Shown here: in pieces, positions 44,824 to 57,100 of the stretch
Layout of the letters: every line of letters begins with the position of its first letter
Position numbering within the stretch: position 1 is the stretch's first letter
DNA from: Phanerodontia chrysosporium
Lineage: Eukaryota; Basidiomycota; Agaricomycetes; Polyporales; Phanerochaetaceae
Direction of reading: 5' to 3'
Length of the DNA: 64,000 nt
Assembly (NCBI GenBank): GCA_001910725.1
Contig: MJGA01000042.1
Coordinates: 112,255 to 176,254, forward strand
The notes under the pieces: generated by a model
Database searches by the model: none
What the model saw: only the letters and a program-made list of their open reading frames with translations
What the model was told of the DNA's origin: nothing
Position numbers and translations under genes: made by a program

Positions 44824-47327
44824 ATGGAGCAAAAGCTGGCTCGCGTCGACCATGTCTCTGGGAAAGAGTTCGACTTTGTTGTTGTCGGTGCGCCACAGAC
44901 CAGCTTCGCGATGTTTCTACTTCTGATGAAGACTGTATTGTTACCTCATAGGTGGAGGTGTACGTATACCCTGTCCCTCTTGCTACCTCCGCAGCTGACC
45001 TCTTGCCTGCATAGACCGCGGGCTGCGTTGTCGCAGCTAGACTCAGCGAGAACCCGAACATCTCTGTCGCCCTGCTGGAAGCGGGGCCGGCTCATTTCGG
45101 CGACCCGCTAATCTGTATGCCCTGCATTATCGAGGTCCTTGCTACCTGCTCACTCAATCACCTCAGCCTACCCTCTAGGATGGCTGAAATCCGTTGACGA
45201 TCCCGAATACGACTACAAATACCTCACGACGCCGCAGCCGGGGCTCACCGGGGAGCCCACTATGTTTCCGAGGTGTGTAGCCCCTACCTGCTAATTGGCG
45301 CAACCTTTGGTCTCACAACTCAACGGTAGAGGGCGCGGTCTCGGTGGCACATCTCAGATAAACTGGATGATCTGGCATCTGCCACAGCGCAAAGAAATAG
45401 ACGGTACGTCCTCGCATGTCTCGTCGACTTGGACTCGCGCTGACTGCCTTGGGTGCCAGCAATGGGGAAGCTCGGTAACGAAGGCTTCAACTGGGAGACG
45501 TTCCACCAGTACGCGAAGAAGGTGCAGCAGTTCTGTCCGCCAGACCCGGACGAGCGGAGCGAGTTCAAGAACTTATACAAGTCTGAGGCGGTCGGCCACG
45601 ATGGCCCAATCCCGCTCTCGTTCGGGCGGGACAACTGTGGTGCGGACGCTGCATGGCAGAGGGTACGCTAGACTCGCGTGTATATCATGTCTCGCGGCTG
45701 ACCGAGTATCGCGCAGGCTCTCGCAAAGCACGGCGTCGACACAATCAGCACTGCCCTTGACGGTGAAGTCGCCGGGACGTGGAAGAGTGTATCAAACATC
45801 GACCCCACGACCCGCACTCGTGTATATGCCGCTAATGTGCGTCTCGCCGCCGGACATTGTATCTCATAGGCTGACGTGTATACAGGGCTACATATATCCC
45901 GCGCTCGACCGCCCAAACCTGAAAGTACTCACGGATGCGACTGTGGTCAAGGTCGTCACGGAGAGGCAGGGCGATGAGGTTGTAGCAACTGGTGTCGAGT
46001 TCGAATTCGATGGAGTACGACACCACGTGTCGGCGAACAAGGAGGTCATCGTGTGTGCTGGGTACGTCTACCCTAACGAATACTCACCCTCACTTGTCCT
46101 TATACCTGTGTCGCACAGAACGGTGAAGTCTCCTCACCTGCTGGAACTGAGTGGCATTGGCGACAGAACGATCCTGGAGCCCTTGGGATACCCGTCCAGC
46201 TGAACCTCCCCTCAGTCGGCACGAACGTGCAGGACCGTATTGTCATGGGCGTGAGCCGGTACAGTCAGTTTTGTTGGGTCCTGCAGGGTGCCTGTCGCAG
46301 TGCTCATATTCTCTTCAGGGATGGCCGAGGACAAAGACCTCGTCACTTCTGGCATGCTTGATAATGCTGAATTTGCGGAAAAGCTGCGCAAGCGACTGTG
46401 CGTATCATGCCTTGATATTCTGGATTCATACTCAGACTATCCGCAGCGGTATCAAGGACAACTTCCAGCTCACCGCCAACGGGTTCTCCTTCGTTCCTGT
46501 CCAGACTGCCTCCGAGCGTGCGGAGCAACTCATAGCGAAACAGCGCGCCAAGCTTGCGCAGGGCAATTACCCGCCAGGTGTGCGAGAATCGTACGAACAG
46601 CAGCTCGCACTCCTCGCGGACCCCCGGGTAGCCGATATCGAGCTGTTCTTCTTCCCGTTCACCTTCCCTGTGCCGCCGCCAGAGCCAGACAAGCCTTACC
46701 TGAGCATCTTCACGATCGTCGGCCGGCCCTTCACGCGCGGGACGATTCACGTGCAGAGTGCTGACCCGAAGGCATGGCCCGCGATCGACCCGCACTACTA
46801 CGAGGAGGACATCGACCTCGATGTCATGGCGGAGGCGACAAAGTTTGTTCGCAAGGTGACCCAGACGGAGCCGTTCAAGTCGCTCGTTCTCGAGGAGCAG
46901 TTGCCCGGCCCGGGGGTGAATACGGATGAAGAAATACATGGTGCGGACACACTTCCCGACCCCTGTCTCCCTGATACTGACAGCGTGCGGCCTAGAATAC
47001 GTCCGTAAGAACACTTACTCGACATTCCGTAAGTACAATGTGTCACTGCAGCGGCTCAAAACTGACATTGTCTCAGATACCGCTGGCAGCATGTCTATGA
47101 TGCCTCGGGACAAAGGTGGTGTCGTTGACACCCGATTCAAGGTATACGGCACCAGGAATATTCGCGTTGTGGACTTGTCCGTCCTGCCCCTCCAGACTGT
47201 GGTCCATCCTCAGGCAATTGTCTATGCTCTTGCGGAGATGGGTGAGTGCGAAGTTTACGAGGACACATTGTGCATCTTCTGACGTACCTGTACAGCATCC
47301 GACATTGTGAAGTATGATCATCAGTAG
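44824..47327 (+). CDS. GMC family FAD oxidoreductase
   Basis: Exons readable with good phase: 44824-44887, 44952-44959, 45015-45114, 45167-45272, 45330-45403, 45460-45662, 45717-45836, 45886-46061, 46119-46258, then less certain ones through 47327. The FAD loop VVGGGTAGCVVAARLSE is assembled over three exons, the middle one only 8 nt long. GRGLGGTSQINWMIW is the GMC signature. The catalytic pair is expected at the His of TFHTAGSMSMM and the His of TVVHPQAIVYALAE near the end. No signal peptide is seen, so it is probably not secreted. The frame breaks by one missing base in a GGG run at 46185-46187, and junctions from 46258 to 46445 do not fit cleanly, perhaps further base losses. The substrate (aryl alcohol, sugar, methanol) cannot be told. 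Confidence 0.78.
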
Positions 47328-47611
47328 CATGAATACGGCATCCCGGACATCTCCAGGGACCCTGACCGTCTGTTCAATCCTGACTTTGCTGTGTACCTGC
47401 GATCCCGAGCGTCTTGGAAATGGATAGTTTCTGCGATATGCCATTTGTGGGGTTATCTAAGTCTATCAGGCGTCTGATAAGTCACAAAATCAGCGAGATC
47501 TCGATTTTGAGATTCATATTCGACTTTCTGGAGCACACTGCATCCGCTTGAGCAGACGACCTGCTCGACTGCTTTGACCTCGTCTTCATCGCTCGACGCA
47601 GCGACGACAAC

Positions 47612-50600
47612 ATGGACTCCGTCGTGCCCCCGCAGGTCACCGCCGAGCTGACCCAGATTCTCGCGAATCTCGTCCTCGGCGACAATGAGCTTCGGTCAAC
47701 GTACGTCCTCGCGCGCAAGAGGGCGATGCGCTCCTCGCTGATGTCGCGCACAGGGCAGAGAAAGCCGTCAACGACCGTCTCGCGCAGACCCCCGAGCTCT
47801 ATTTGCTTGCCCTCGCGCAGTTTGCTGTCTCTGCGGACACAGATATGGTGCGTCTCTGTGCGTAGAGTGCTCCACTGCTGCTAGACCTTCCCGGCAGATG
47901 CGTTCCTTCTCGCTCGTGCTACTGCGTCGGCTGCTCTTCAGATCGACGACCAACCAGAGCCTTCCCCTGTGCGACCACCTCTCTGCGCAGACACTGACGA
48001 CCATCGAACGTTTGCTGCTGCACATCCTCCTGCACGAGCCCTCCATTGCTGTACGCCGCAAAGCCACAGACACGATCTCGGAAGTAGCTAACCACTCCAT
48101 GTCTCGCGGAAGACCATGGCACGGCCTTCAACAGCAAGCATTCCAAATGACAGACAGTGAAGATCCCGTCACCCGCGAGAACGCGTATCGTGTCTTCACG
48201 GGCTCGCCCAACCTCATCATGGACCTGCAGACGGATTCGGTCATTGGGGTGCTGCAGAAGGGTCTGCAGGACCCTCAGAGTGTCGAAGTGAGTGTTCATG
48301 CATCCATCGTACGTGCATCCATACATCGGGGCTGCCAATGTCGCAAGGCGTACCGCCACCATGCGAACATACACGCATGTGGACACGGCTATTGTCCACC
48401 TCCGTAGTCGTCGGCAGCCTTGGCGGCTGCTTAGATGCGGCTGCGCGGTTGCTATCCTTCTTGGGGTGATCCTTGCATGGAGCCACGATGAAATCAGGCG
48501 CCACATACACTATGGACCGTGCCAGACACGCTGTGCTGGCATCATGTTCACTGGGTCAGGTTACATTGCCCTCTATTTTTGCGGCCTCTTCTTTCTGTGC
48601 ATGCGACAGCGTGGCTTCCGTCCGTTCCTCTCATCCTCGGCGGGCTCGACCCCGATTCTTCTCCTCTCAACTTGTTCAGCAGGATGTATTAACCGCCTAT
48701 ACTAGGTCCGACATGCTGCGCTCAAAGCTTCCGTGGCCTATCTATCCGCCTCGGACCTTTCCCAGCAAGCACAATCCTTGTCTCTTCTATATCCGATGCT
48801 CAACACGCTCCCTTACCTTCCGCATGCGCATCTTCCGGGCTTCCTGAGCACGCTAACACCTCTCGCCTCGTCACACCCGTCCCTCTTTGAGCCGCACCTG
48901 CCGGCATTGCTTAAATTCCTGCCAGCGCTCATTCTGCCCGCGGTGGACTCCGGTCCGACGCCTACTGTCGCGCGGCCCAACCCAGATTCGCAGAGCTTTA
49001 CGTTCCCGCCGCCAGATGTCAAGGGTAAGGGGCCGGCGGTGACCGACGAGGACGAGGAGACCACGGAGGTGCGCAAGGCCGCGTTGGAGTTTATGGTCAG
49101 CTTGACCGAAGCCCGCCCGAGTATGGTTAGACGCGTGGACGGCTGGACGGCTGCGGTAGTCCGAGGGTGTCTAGAAGGAATGGGCGAGATTCCAGACGAC
49201 GAGATGGAGATTTGGCTAGAGGCAGAGGTGTGTAGACGTGTGTTGCCCCTCGGGTCGGTGGTCTGACATGCACTCCTCCAGCCAGCAGATGACCCAACCG
49301 ACGACAGCTACCCACACGTCTACGAGCAGGCTCTAGACCGTGTAGCAATTGCACTTGGCGGCAAGGCTGTGCTTCCACCTGCATTCCAGTATATCCCTGG
49401 AATGCTGGTCAGTCATGACTGGCGACTACGACATGCCGGTCTGATGGCAATCGCGGCAATAGCAGAAGGCACGTCGAAGCTCATGCAGAAGGAACTGGGC
49501 AAGGTTGTTGAGTAAGTCTGTCAGACCGAACTCTGGGTGATTGCGCTGATGGTGAAGTTTATCAGTCTTGTCATCCCGACGTTCCACGATTCACATCCAC
49601 GGGTGCGATACGCGGCTTGCCAATGTGTGTAAGTAGAACATACCATTGTGGGATGAGTATGAACTGCGCTGATTATAGGACAGTGGTCAGCTCTGCACGG
49701 ACTTGGAGGAGATAATCCAGGCCCGGTATCACCAGCAACTATTCAATGTCTTAATCCCAACTCTTGAAGCGCCAGAGCCGCGGTATGGCCGCTATAATTC
49801 CTGCTGCTGACGGGCTATTGACATCATCATCCAGGGTTCACGCACATGCTGCTGCTGCTCTTATTAACTTCTGCGAGGGTGTCGAGCGAGATACGCTTAT
49901 TCCATACCTGGACCCTATCGTCGAGCGCCTCCTCAAGCTGCTTCGACCTGGTGCAGGGAAGCCGCCAAAACGTTATGTCCAGGAGCAGGCTATCACGACC
50001 CTGGCTATGGTCGCCGACGCCAGTGAGGCTACATTTGCCAAGGTTCGTCCGGGAGTCTCTGTGCAGGCTGTGTTACTGAACAGACATGCAGCATTACCAT
50101 GCGATCATGCCTTTGCTTTTGAACGTCCTCGAGGCGGCAGACGGCCCGGAGTACGCAAAGTTACGGTTGAAGGCGATGGAATGTGCCGGCCTCATCGGTA
50201 CGGCGCCTCGGTTGCTTTGACGAACATAACCATACTCATCCGCTTCGTTCAGCCATCGCTGTCGGCCGCGACGTCTTCCGTCCCGATGCAAATGCCTTCA
50301 TCGAGAGGCTTATCCGCATACAGAGTCCGTCCTTGAAACCTATCATTGTGGCGATCTGACTTATATGCGTCTCAGATACCCCTGTTGACCACAGCGATTC
50401 CATGCTTGGCCATTATTTAATTGCAACATGGGCAAAGGTGTGCCAGGCTATGGGTCCCGAGTTCGAGCCATACCTGCCGGTAGTCATGCCACCGCTGTTG
50501 CAAGCTGCCAGCGCTAAGACCGATATGAATGTCTTCGACGCGGAAGAAGTCGTCGAGGAGCGCGAGGGCTGGGAGACGGTCTCTGTCGACGGACAGCAAG

Positions 50601-51291
50601 TCGGCATCAAGACATCTGCGCTCGAGGAGAAGTGCCAGGCGTTTGAAACTCTGGTCATCTACTGCTCTACCCTCGGACCGCGCTTTGCGCCATATCTGTC
50701 GCAGACGCTCGAGCTCGCCTTGCCTGGGCTGAGGTACTTGCTGCATGACGGCGTGAAAGAAGCTGCTGCAATGTGAGTGCATCCATTCAAAGCTGAGCTC
50801 ACCTTGCTCACTCTCTTTACAGGCTCGTACCGATGCTACTTTCCTGTGGCAAAAACAGTGGGACGCTGACGCAACACATGGTGAACGCGTCCTTCACCTC
50901 AATCATCGCGTGCATCCTGAGCGAAGAAGAGGTGACGCTGCTCTCGTCGCTCTACCGGTGCTTCAACGAGTCCATGCGCGTCGTCGGTGGTCCGCAAGCG
51001 CTCCCGCAGGAGGTGCACGACGGCATCATCCAGGCGACGAAACACCAGCTGCAGAGCATCGCAGACCACCGCAAGGCGCGCGCCAGCCGCCCCGTCGCGG
51101 ATCTCGCGGACGAAAAGGAGGATCTGATGCTTGCGGAGGAGATGGAAGACTTTTTGCTCGAGGACATGTCCAAGATGCTCCGCACGCTCGACCCGAACCA
51201 CGGGCTGCTCGTCGCTGTCGGGAGTGTCCGCGAGCTCGGGTTGCACCTCGACCAATGGGAGAGCGGGGACGAGGGCGGCGGTGACATGTAA
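47612..51291 (+). CDS. PSE1: Importin beta-3 (karyopherin, Kap121/IPO5 type)
   Basis: Twelve exons: 47612-47700, 47754-47847, 47898-48287, 48706-49227, 49282-49511, 49566-49628, 49684-49782, 49835-50042, 50092-50197, 50253-50324, 50376-50772, 50823-51291, giving 912 residues. HEAT repeats run through the whole length. Family landmarks include VVIPTFHDSHPRVRYAACQC-type helices (LVIPTFHDSHPRVRYAACQC), GQLCTDLEEIIQARYHQQLF, DREDFDAEEV-like acidic loops and AEEMEDFLLEDMSKML. It imports ribosomal and other cargo into the nucleus with Ran. All phases agree. Yeast and human relatives have close to 1,090 residues, so the C-terminus is about 180 short, ending SGDEGGGDM. The third intron (48288-48705) is 418 nt, eight times the local norm. 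Confidence 0.88.
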
Positions 51292-51502
51292 GTGACCATC
51301 GTCTGCAGGAGTGCTGTTGTATTACCATGTTGTACCTCGAGCGGCCACCGTGCCAGTCATTCCTGTTAGCATTTCCAGCATAAGTTTGGTTCCATAATCC
51401 TCTAGCATTAGAGTGCATTACACCAACGTAAAACTTGATTGAGGGAGTAGTCCGTGTGTGAAGGATAGCCCAAGAATCCGTGCGGTGAACAGGTATGACT
51501 TC

Positions 51503-52930
51503 TCAGAACGACAACAAACCGGCCTCTACGAGTTTGGGCATGTGCAACATCGCCTGCTGCTGCTGATCCTCGTCAGGAACCTCTCCGCCCCTTGCAATGA
51601 CTACCTCTCGCAGATGCGGTCGGTGCCTAGCTACTATCTCATCCACATCTTCAAACGTCTGCTCAGAGCCGTAGGTGAATGCCAAGCTGTGATCGAGAGA
51701 CAATATGAGTTTCAGGTTTTCGGGTCCGTCGTATCGTTTGCCACTGAAGAGGTCTTTGAGAATGCCTTCAATGCAGATAGAGACACCCTGGCGCCAGTAT
51801 ATCGAGACATCGATGTGTAGCCGCCGCAGTCGATAGCAGTACGAGAGCCCAACGTCCTGCTGGATGACTGAGCATAGCGATGAACGTCTGCAAGCGGCTG
51901 GCGAGGAACACGACTCACGTTCTTTGAAGACGCCGACGTCATCTTTCGTGCGCGTGGGTCGCAGCGTCAGCCGCGTCAGGAAGTGGCTGGTGCACTTGAA
52001 CAGCCTCCGGCAACGCGCGACGTCGTCTCTGGAGGCGAGCGCCATGCACAGGTCCAGGCTGATCGCGGGCCGGTCCTCATCCTTGTTGAGGTCGCACGCG
52101 GCCTCAAGAAGCTCGAGGAAGGCCTCGTGCAACTGCGGCGGCTCGCGCGCGACGACGATCCTGCTCAGGCGGCGCAGGAGGCGGCGCTTCTTGAGCTTCG
52201 CGACGAGGTCCTTGATGAGCGACGTCGTCGCGTTCAGGAGGCGCAGCGGCGTGTTCTGCGGCGTGCGCTCCCAGACCGCCCAGCGCAGCTCCTGCAGATC
52301 GGGGACGAGCGACATGAGGAGGAAGAGGCAGTCCGTAGAGGCGAGGCACCAGCCCAAGTCCAGCGTCCGCAGACCGAACCGGTCCGTCGGCATTGTCTTC
52401 GAGGACTGGACGAGATCGAGATGCAGGCGCAGCTCGCGCAGCCCCGGCAAAAGGCGCAGGAGGCTAAGCACGGCGTCTGTGGTGAGTGCGATCGTCCAGG
52501 CTTCGTATTCCTCGGCCGTCCAATCAGTCTTGGTCTCGCCCCCGCGAGAGAACGAATCCTTGCCGAGTAAGGAGAGCGAGTCAACGCTGTCTGTAACTGA
52601 TTTGGGTGCTTGAGCCAGAAAGTCAATGAAAGCCGTGAATAGAGACATCCAGAGCTCTTGATTATGAGTATTCTTCTCCACGGATTTTTCTCCAATGCCA
52701 GGAATTCGAATGGATTTTGTGCCGAAAGCCCAGGTCATTTTGTACTGCACTCTGACAGAACGGAAGAGATGTTTCCGAGAAGGAGCAAGCCAGCTGCGGT
52801 GTACGAGGCATAGCATCTTCAGTGCACGGAAGTCATCCTGGCAGAAGTCGATGATGTGGTTGATGAGCTCTTGTGGTAGCCTAGTTTCCATGAGTTGTGG
52901 CGTCCGAGTCGGCGAGTGGTCGCTGGGCAT
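51503..52930 (-). CDS. F-box protein with LRR-like region, copy B
   Basis: An open frame of 475 codons; a second ATG begins METRLPQELINHIIDFCQDD. The F-box covers LPQELINHIIDFCQDD and CLVHRSWLAPSRKHLFRSVR. Leu-rich strands follow (LLPGLRELRLHLDLVQ, FGLRTLDLGWCLAS, LQELRWAVWE). A possible intron with donor GTGAGT lies in the segment around 51858-51918 (after VFKER); reading straight through keeps the frame, so it is left in. Probably a substrate adaptor of an SCF ubiquitin ligase, by family only. Confidence 0.72.
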   Translation of the reverse strand: MPSDHSPTRTPQLMETRLPQELINHIIDFCQDDFRALKMLCLVHRSWLAPSRKHLFRSVRVQYKMTWAFGTKSIRIPGIGEKSVEKNTHNQELWMSLFTAFIDFLAQAPKSVTDSVDSLSLLGKDSFSRGGETKTDWTAEEYEAWTIALTTDAVLSLLRLLPGLRELRLHLDLVQSSKTMPTDRFGLRTLDLGWCLASTDCLFLLMSLVPDLQELRWAVWERTPQNTPLRLLNATTSLIKDLVAKLKKRRLLRRLSRIVVAREPPQLHEAFLELLEAACDLNKDEDRPAISLDLCMALASRDDVARCRRLFKCTSHFLTRLTLRPTRTKDDVGVFKERESCSSPAACRRSSLCSVIQQDVGLSYCYRLRRLHIDVSIYWRQGVSICIEGILKDLFSGKRYDGPENLKLILSLDHSLAFTYGSEQTFEDVDEIVARHRPHLREVVIARGGEVPDEDQQQQAMLHMPKLVEAGLLSF

Positions 52931-53674
52931 ATATGTTGAACGAGGTTGGAAAGAGGCAGATGAGTTTGAGCTAAGGATTGCAGAACTATCTCAGTGAATA
53001 AATATGAATGTGAGCCGGAGGCGACCTACGAGTGGAGGTAAGGGAGTGGGCTGACGTCGGAGCCAGCGAAACAACCTTATTTAGGGGCCGCCGCGCACAG
53101 CCTCCAGCCCGGCTCGTGGTCGACGATCTACGATCTGCGCATAGGATTCCATACCGAATGGTAGGTTCCATGGCCACTCTGCTTCGAACAAAGGGCGAAA
53201 TTTCTTTGGCAAGGCTTGTGGCCAACGGTGACTACAGCGACGGTGCCTGGTGACGGGGGTAAGCAACGGACCCCTGGCACCATCGAAGACTCCCAAAGCG
53301 CTGAGCTAGTCTTGGTTCCCTCACCCGAGGCCTGGCAGCTAGCTGTGAACGTTGTACGAAGCTGAACCCTGCTGACATGATGCCTTGGAGTCTCTTGTAT
53401 CGCTCAGCTGCAGGAGGTTGGTGCTCTATGGGAAGAAGTTGCAGGAATAACCCGTTTTGGATCAGAAAGCGACAAAACTTGGTCTTGCTCTTACCCAAGA
53501 GCGGTCACCTTTTCAATCCCTGCCCTCAGTTTGGGTCTGATTCGGAAGTGACGAATATCACGCTTCACTAGTTGTTATCATCCCAGTCGGCCGTTTGACA
53601 AAAGAGCGTTGTCTCTAACTTACTGGATACGTAAGAAAGAATAGTCTTATCTGCGTCAAACGGCCTAATCTAAT
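52931..53674. other. Intergenic region before the retrotransposon
   Basis: No supported gene. It ends with CTAAT (53670-53674), the left copy of the retrotransposon target-site duplication. Confidence 0.5.
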
Positions 53675-53921
53675 TGTAACGGGCAGGTGCCCTTATCGTT
53701 CCCTTTTTGATCTTATCCTTTCGTTCGCGCATGATATCCTCCCAGGATCTCCTACCTTCGGTACTCGCTCTGGTTTGCTACCGGCTCCGGTCTGTAGATA
53801 GTATAAATACCTCTCATGTACGCCTCAGAGAGGCAGCGATTCTTTCCTGACAATAGCAGTGTAATTTCCTGTCTATCGTCTGAGTCGTTCCGTGTGCGCC
53901 AGTTTCCTAGCGGGCGTCACA
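53675..53921 (+). repeat. 5' LTR
   Basis: 247 bp, TG at the start and CA at the end. Contains TATAAATA at 53802-53809, likely the Pol II promoter of the element. Identical to the 3' LTR except for one base. Confidence 0.95.
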
Positions 53922-54119
53922 TATTTTGACACGAAACCTCTATCACTGCTTTCGAGCTCTTACTCTCTCGTCTCTTATCTCGTCTTCTCGACTCTCTCTC
54001 TCTCTCGTCTCGCTACTGGACGACAGGATCCCCCGCGGTCTGATCAACCTCGACTTCCGTCCCCGGTCAGCTCTTTATCTGTTTATCTTTACTGAACACC
54101 AGAAAACCCGTAGAAAAAC

Positions 54120-57100
54120 ATGTTTATGCCCCACCGCTACACTCTCTGCAGCCGCAGCCGCACTGGCACTCAAGGACAAGCTACCGTGCCAGGCGCGTTC
54201 ACCAGTACCCCCATGGTCTCGCAAGACTCTCCCCTTACTGCCCTTTCCAGTCCGCAGAGGACTGAGTCTTCCGAGGTGAACGCCATCCTAGATGGACCAG
54301 TAACCTCGCGACCGAGCACTCGTACAGAGTCAGCGGTGTCGGATACCCACCCTTCTGGGTTATCCAATGTATTTAATTCGTTGTCTATTCAAGAGAACCC
54401 CTTTAGAACAACCGTTGAGGATGTGACCGATGAGGAGCCCTCGCACAACCCCTACGCCGAGCATCGAGGCGTCATGCCTGAGCAGGGCCCTTGGATTGAG
54501 GTCACGTATGGCAAGAAGAAGTCGAACAGCCCTCGGGCTAAGAACCACCGGTCTCTCCACGCGCACGAGAGCACCTCACCTCCGCTGACTGCAGTACAGC
54601 GTGAGGTCGTAGACCAGGCCGCCGGACAGCTCACGGCGGCCGAGATGGGGCGATACCAGCTCCGTATGGACGCGGCCAATGGCCAGGCGCGTCCACGTTC
54701 ACCGTCTCTGTCGCTGGGGGAGGGCCCCTCGAGGCGACAAGGAAAGGTTGTTGACCCCCGTAACTGGGGCACCGTTGGTATTGACCCGCAGGAGCTTGAC
54801 CCAGAGGCTCAGCGGCGTATGCTTGACTATTTCGCTAGGCACCGGTCTCCGAAGCCTGTGGATGCCGCCTCCGTTACCAGCAAACGGTCGACCACTTTGT
54901 CGGCCAAACCAGGCACGGCTCAACAGGCAGCCGTCGACTTCTGGGCCAGCCAACGGCACCGCCGTAGTACAGACGGGCGATCTCCATCTCCGGCACCGGC
55001 GCGACAGGCTCACGCACGCTCGCCGAGCCCAATGTCGGTTGACAATACGCCAGTTCAGGGCGATCCTCTTCTGCTCTATGCTCGAGCAGAACGAGAACGT
55101 CTCTCTCATGAGATTGAGACGATGCGTGCGGAACTGCACGAACTGCGTTTGCTTGCCCGTGACGCTGTTGAGACACTGTCCACGGTGCGCGAGACCAAAC
55201 GTGCAGATACTGAGCGATGGACGGAGAGTGTATCTGCTGCTCCTCGCAAGGACCACAAGAAGTCTCACAAGAGCAAGGCCTTGGTTGTACCAAAGGCGTC
55301 AGATATCGCACTGTCGGCTTCTGTCCATGGTGAGAATCTGCGCCCGGTCAACCAGGTAGAACCTTCGAGCTATCTTGGTAAAGCCTTCGGGAGTCTTGCG
55401 AAGCTCTCTGAGCGTAGGACACGCCGCGCTCCACTATCTGATAGCTCTGGGCATCAGGTTCTTCCGAATCTAGCTCAGACTCTAGTTCAAGTGACTCCTC
55501 TACTGGGTCTTCCATTGCGGAAGTGCCCTCTCGTTCGCGTCGGAAATCCTCGCGGATAAAGAAACCAACGCTGAAACCGCGAGAACCCACGCGATACGAT
55601 GGTCGTGCCAATGTACAAGACTTCCATCGATTCCTGCAGGAGTGTACCGACTATGTACAAGGACACCGTCTGAAACCTAAACGCTACGCGGCAGTACTGG
55701 CTCCGTTCATGCTAGGCAAAGCCTACCGGTTCTACTCTGTCTCCGTGGCAAATAATCTGGCGGAATGGACTCTTGAGCAATTGTTCAAGGCCCTGTTTGA
55801 TTTCTGCTTTCCTACGGACTTCCGCATTCGTCAGCGCGAAGCGTTACGCAACGCGCAACAGGGGCGTCGGTCGGTACAAGAGTATGTTTGCGACCTAGAA
55901 GAGCTCTTCATGATGGCGGGAGTCATCTCGGAGGAAGAAAAGGTTATTAAACTTTGGTACAGGTTGAACACGTACATCCAGCAGGAGTTGTGGCGCTTCA
56001 ATCTCTCCCCGACGGCGTCGACGTGGGACGAGGTTGTCAAAGCCGCGTCTCGCTTCGAGATGGCCGAAGATGCCTGCTTCAGCGAGCGACGGACCTCTGA
56101 TACCCATGGCGGGCCTCGCAGTGGCGACGGTCTCAATCGCCGTTCGGGAGGCTCTTCCCACCGCCGCAATGGTGAAGGTGGAGTGAGTCCTCGCACTGGA
56201 GCGGTAACCAGTCCATCGACTCCTCGGGCGGCACGCCCGCATGTCGGAGGCACTCGCCCTGCCTCAGGGGTTAGTCTGTCAGAGAAAGACAAGGCTGATC
56301 TTCGGGCAGCGGGTAAGTGCTTCCATTGCCGGGAGGCCGGACATCTCGCGCGCAACTGCCTGAAGGTGAATCACGCAGTGTCTGACCGGCGTGGACACCC
56401 TCCGGGGGTTCATGCCTACGGCATCGACGTTGACTTCGCCGAAGCGGAGAACTTAAGGGCGCTGGCCGACTCAACAGTTTCTACCAGTGCCATCAGCATC
56501 GGTATGATTGCTATTGAGGGTGTTGACGACTTACCAGGGTTGGTTCCATGTTCTGATAGTGACCGTAGCTCCGCGAGCGACGAAATGACGCAGCGGTGGC
56601 TACACGACATTGGTGTTGCTACAGACCCCCGCCGCATGACACCTGTCCGCATTGACTGGAGTATTGCAGTACCTCCTGTTGAGTTCCCCAAGACCGTTCG
56701 CCTTGGCCGCGTCTACGAAGCAATTGGTGATGTTCTCGCACGTCGCGCGATCAAGGTCCTGCGGCGCCACGCACCGTACTGCTGTGGCAACATCGAGTAT
56801 GATGACGGCATCTATCGTTTTGACGATATCCTGGTCTACCAAGTTAGCGAGGATGACTATGTCATCATGGGGCCTCATCCCCTTGAAGACGTACTGATAC
56901 CCCGCGCCTATCTCGCGGACGCTGACTTCAATCTTCCCGCATGGTATCACCACCAAGTTGCGCAACAGCTTCGCCACAAGGTCTGTAAGCGCCAGGGTGT
57001 CCGCGGGGAGCGCATGGGCAACGCGTTAGTACAGGTTGTTGAAAGTACCTTGAACACACTGATTCTGTTCCCAGATTCGTGGGTTGCGTTTCGCGGGGCC

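Noticed and set aside
48292..48705. Open frame of 136 codons with hydrophobic parts
   Set aside because: It falls inside an intron whose splice sites link conserved importin sequence; no independent start signal or family.
55440..55560. Programmed frameshift between two gag frames
   Set aside because: The two frames both belong to one gag protein, the site is a plain G run without a slippery heptamer, and similar one-base losses occur in unrelated genes nearby.
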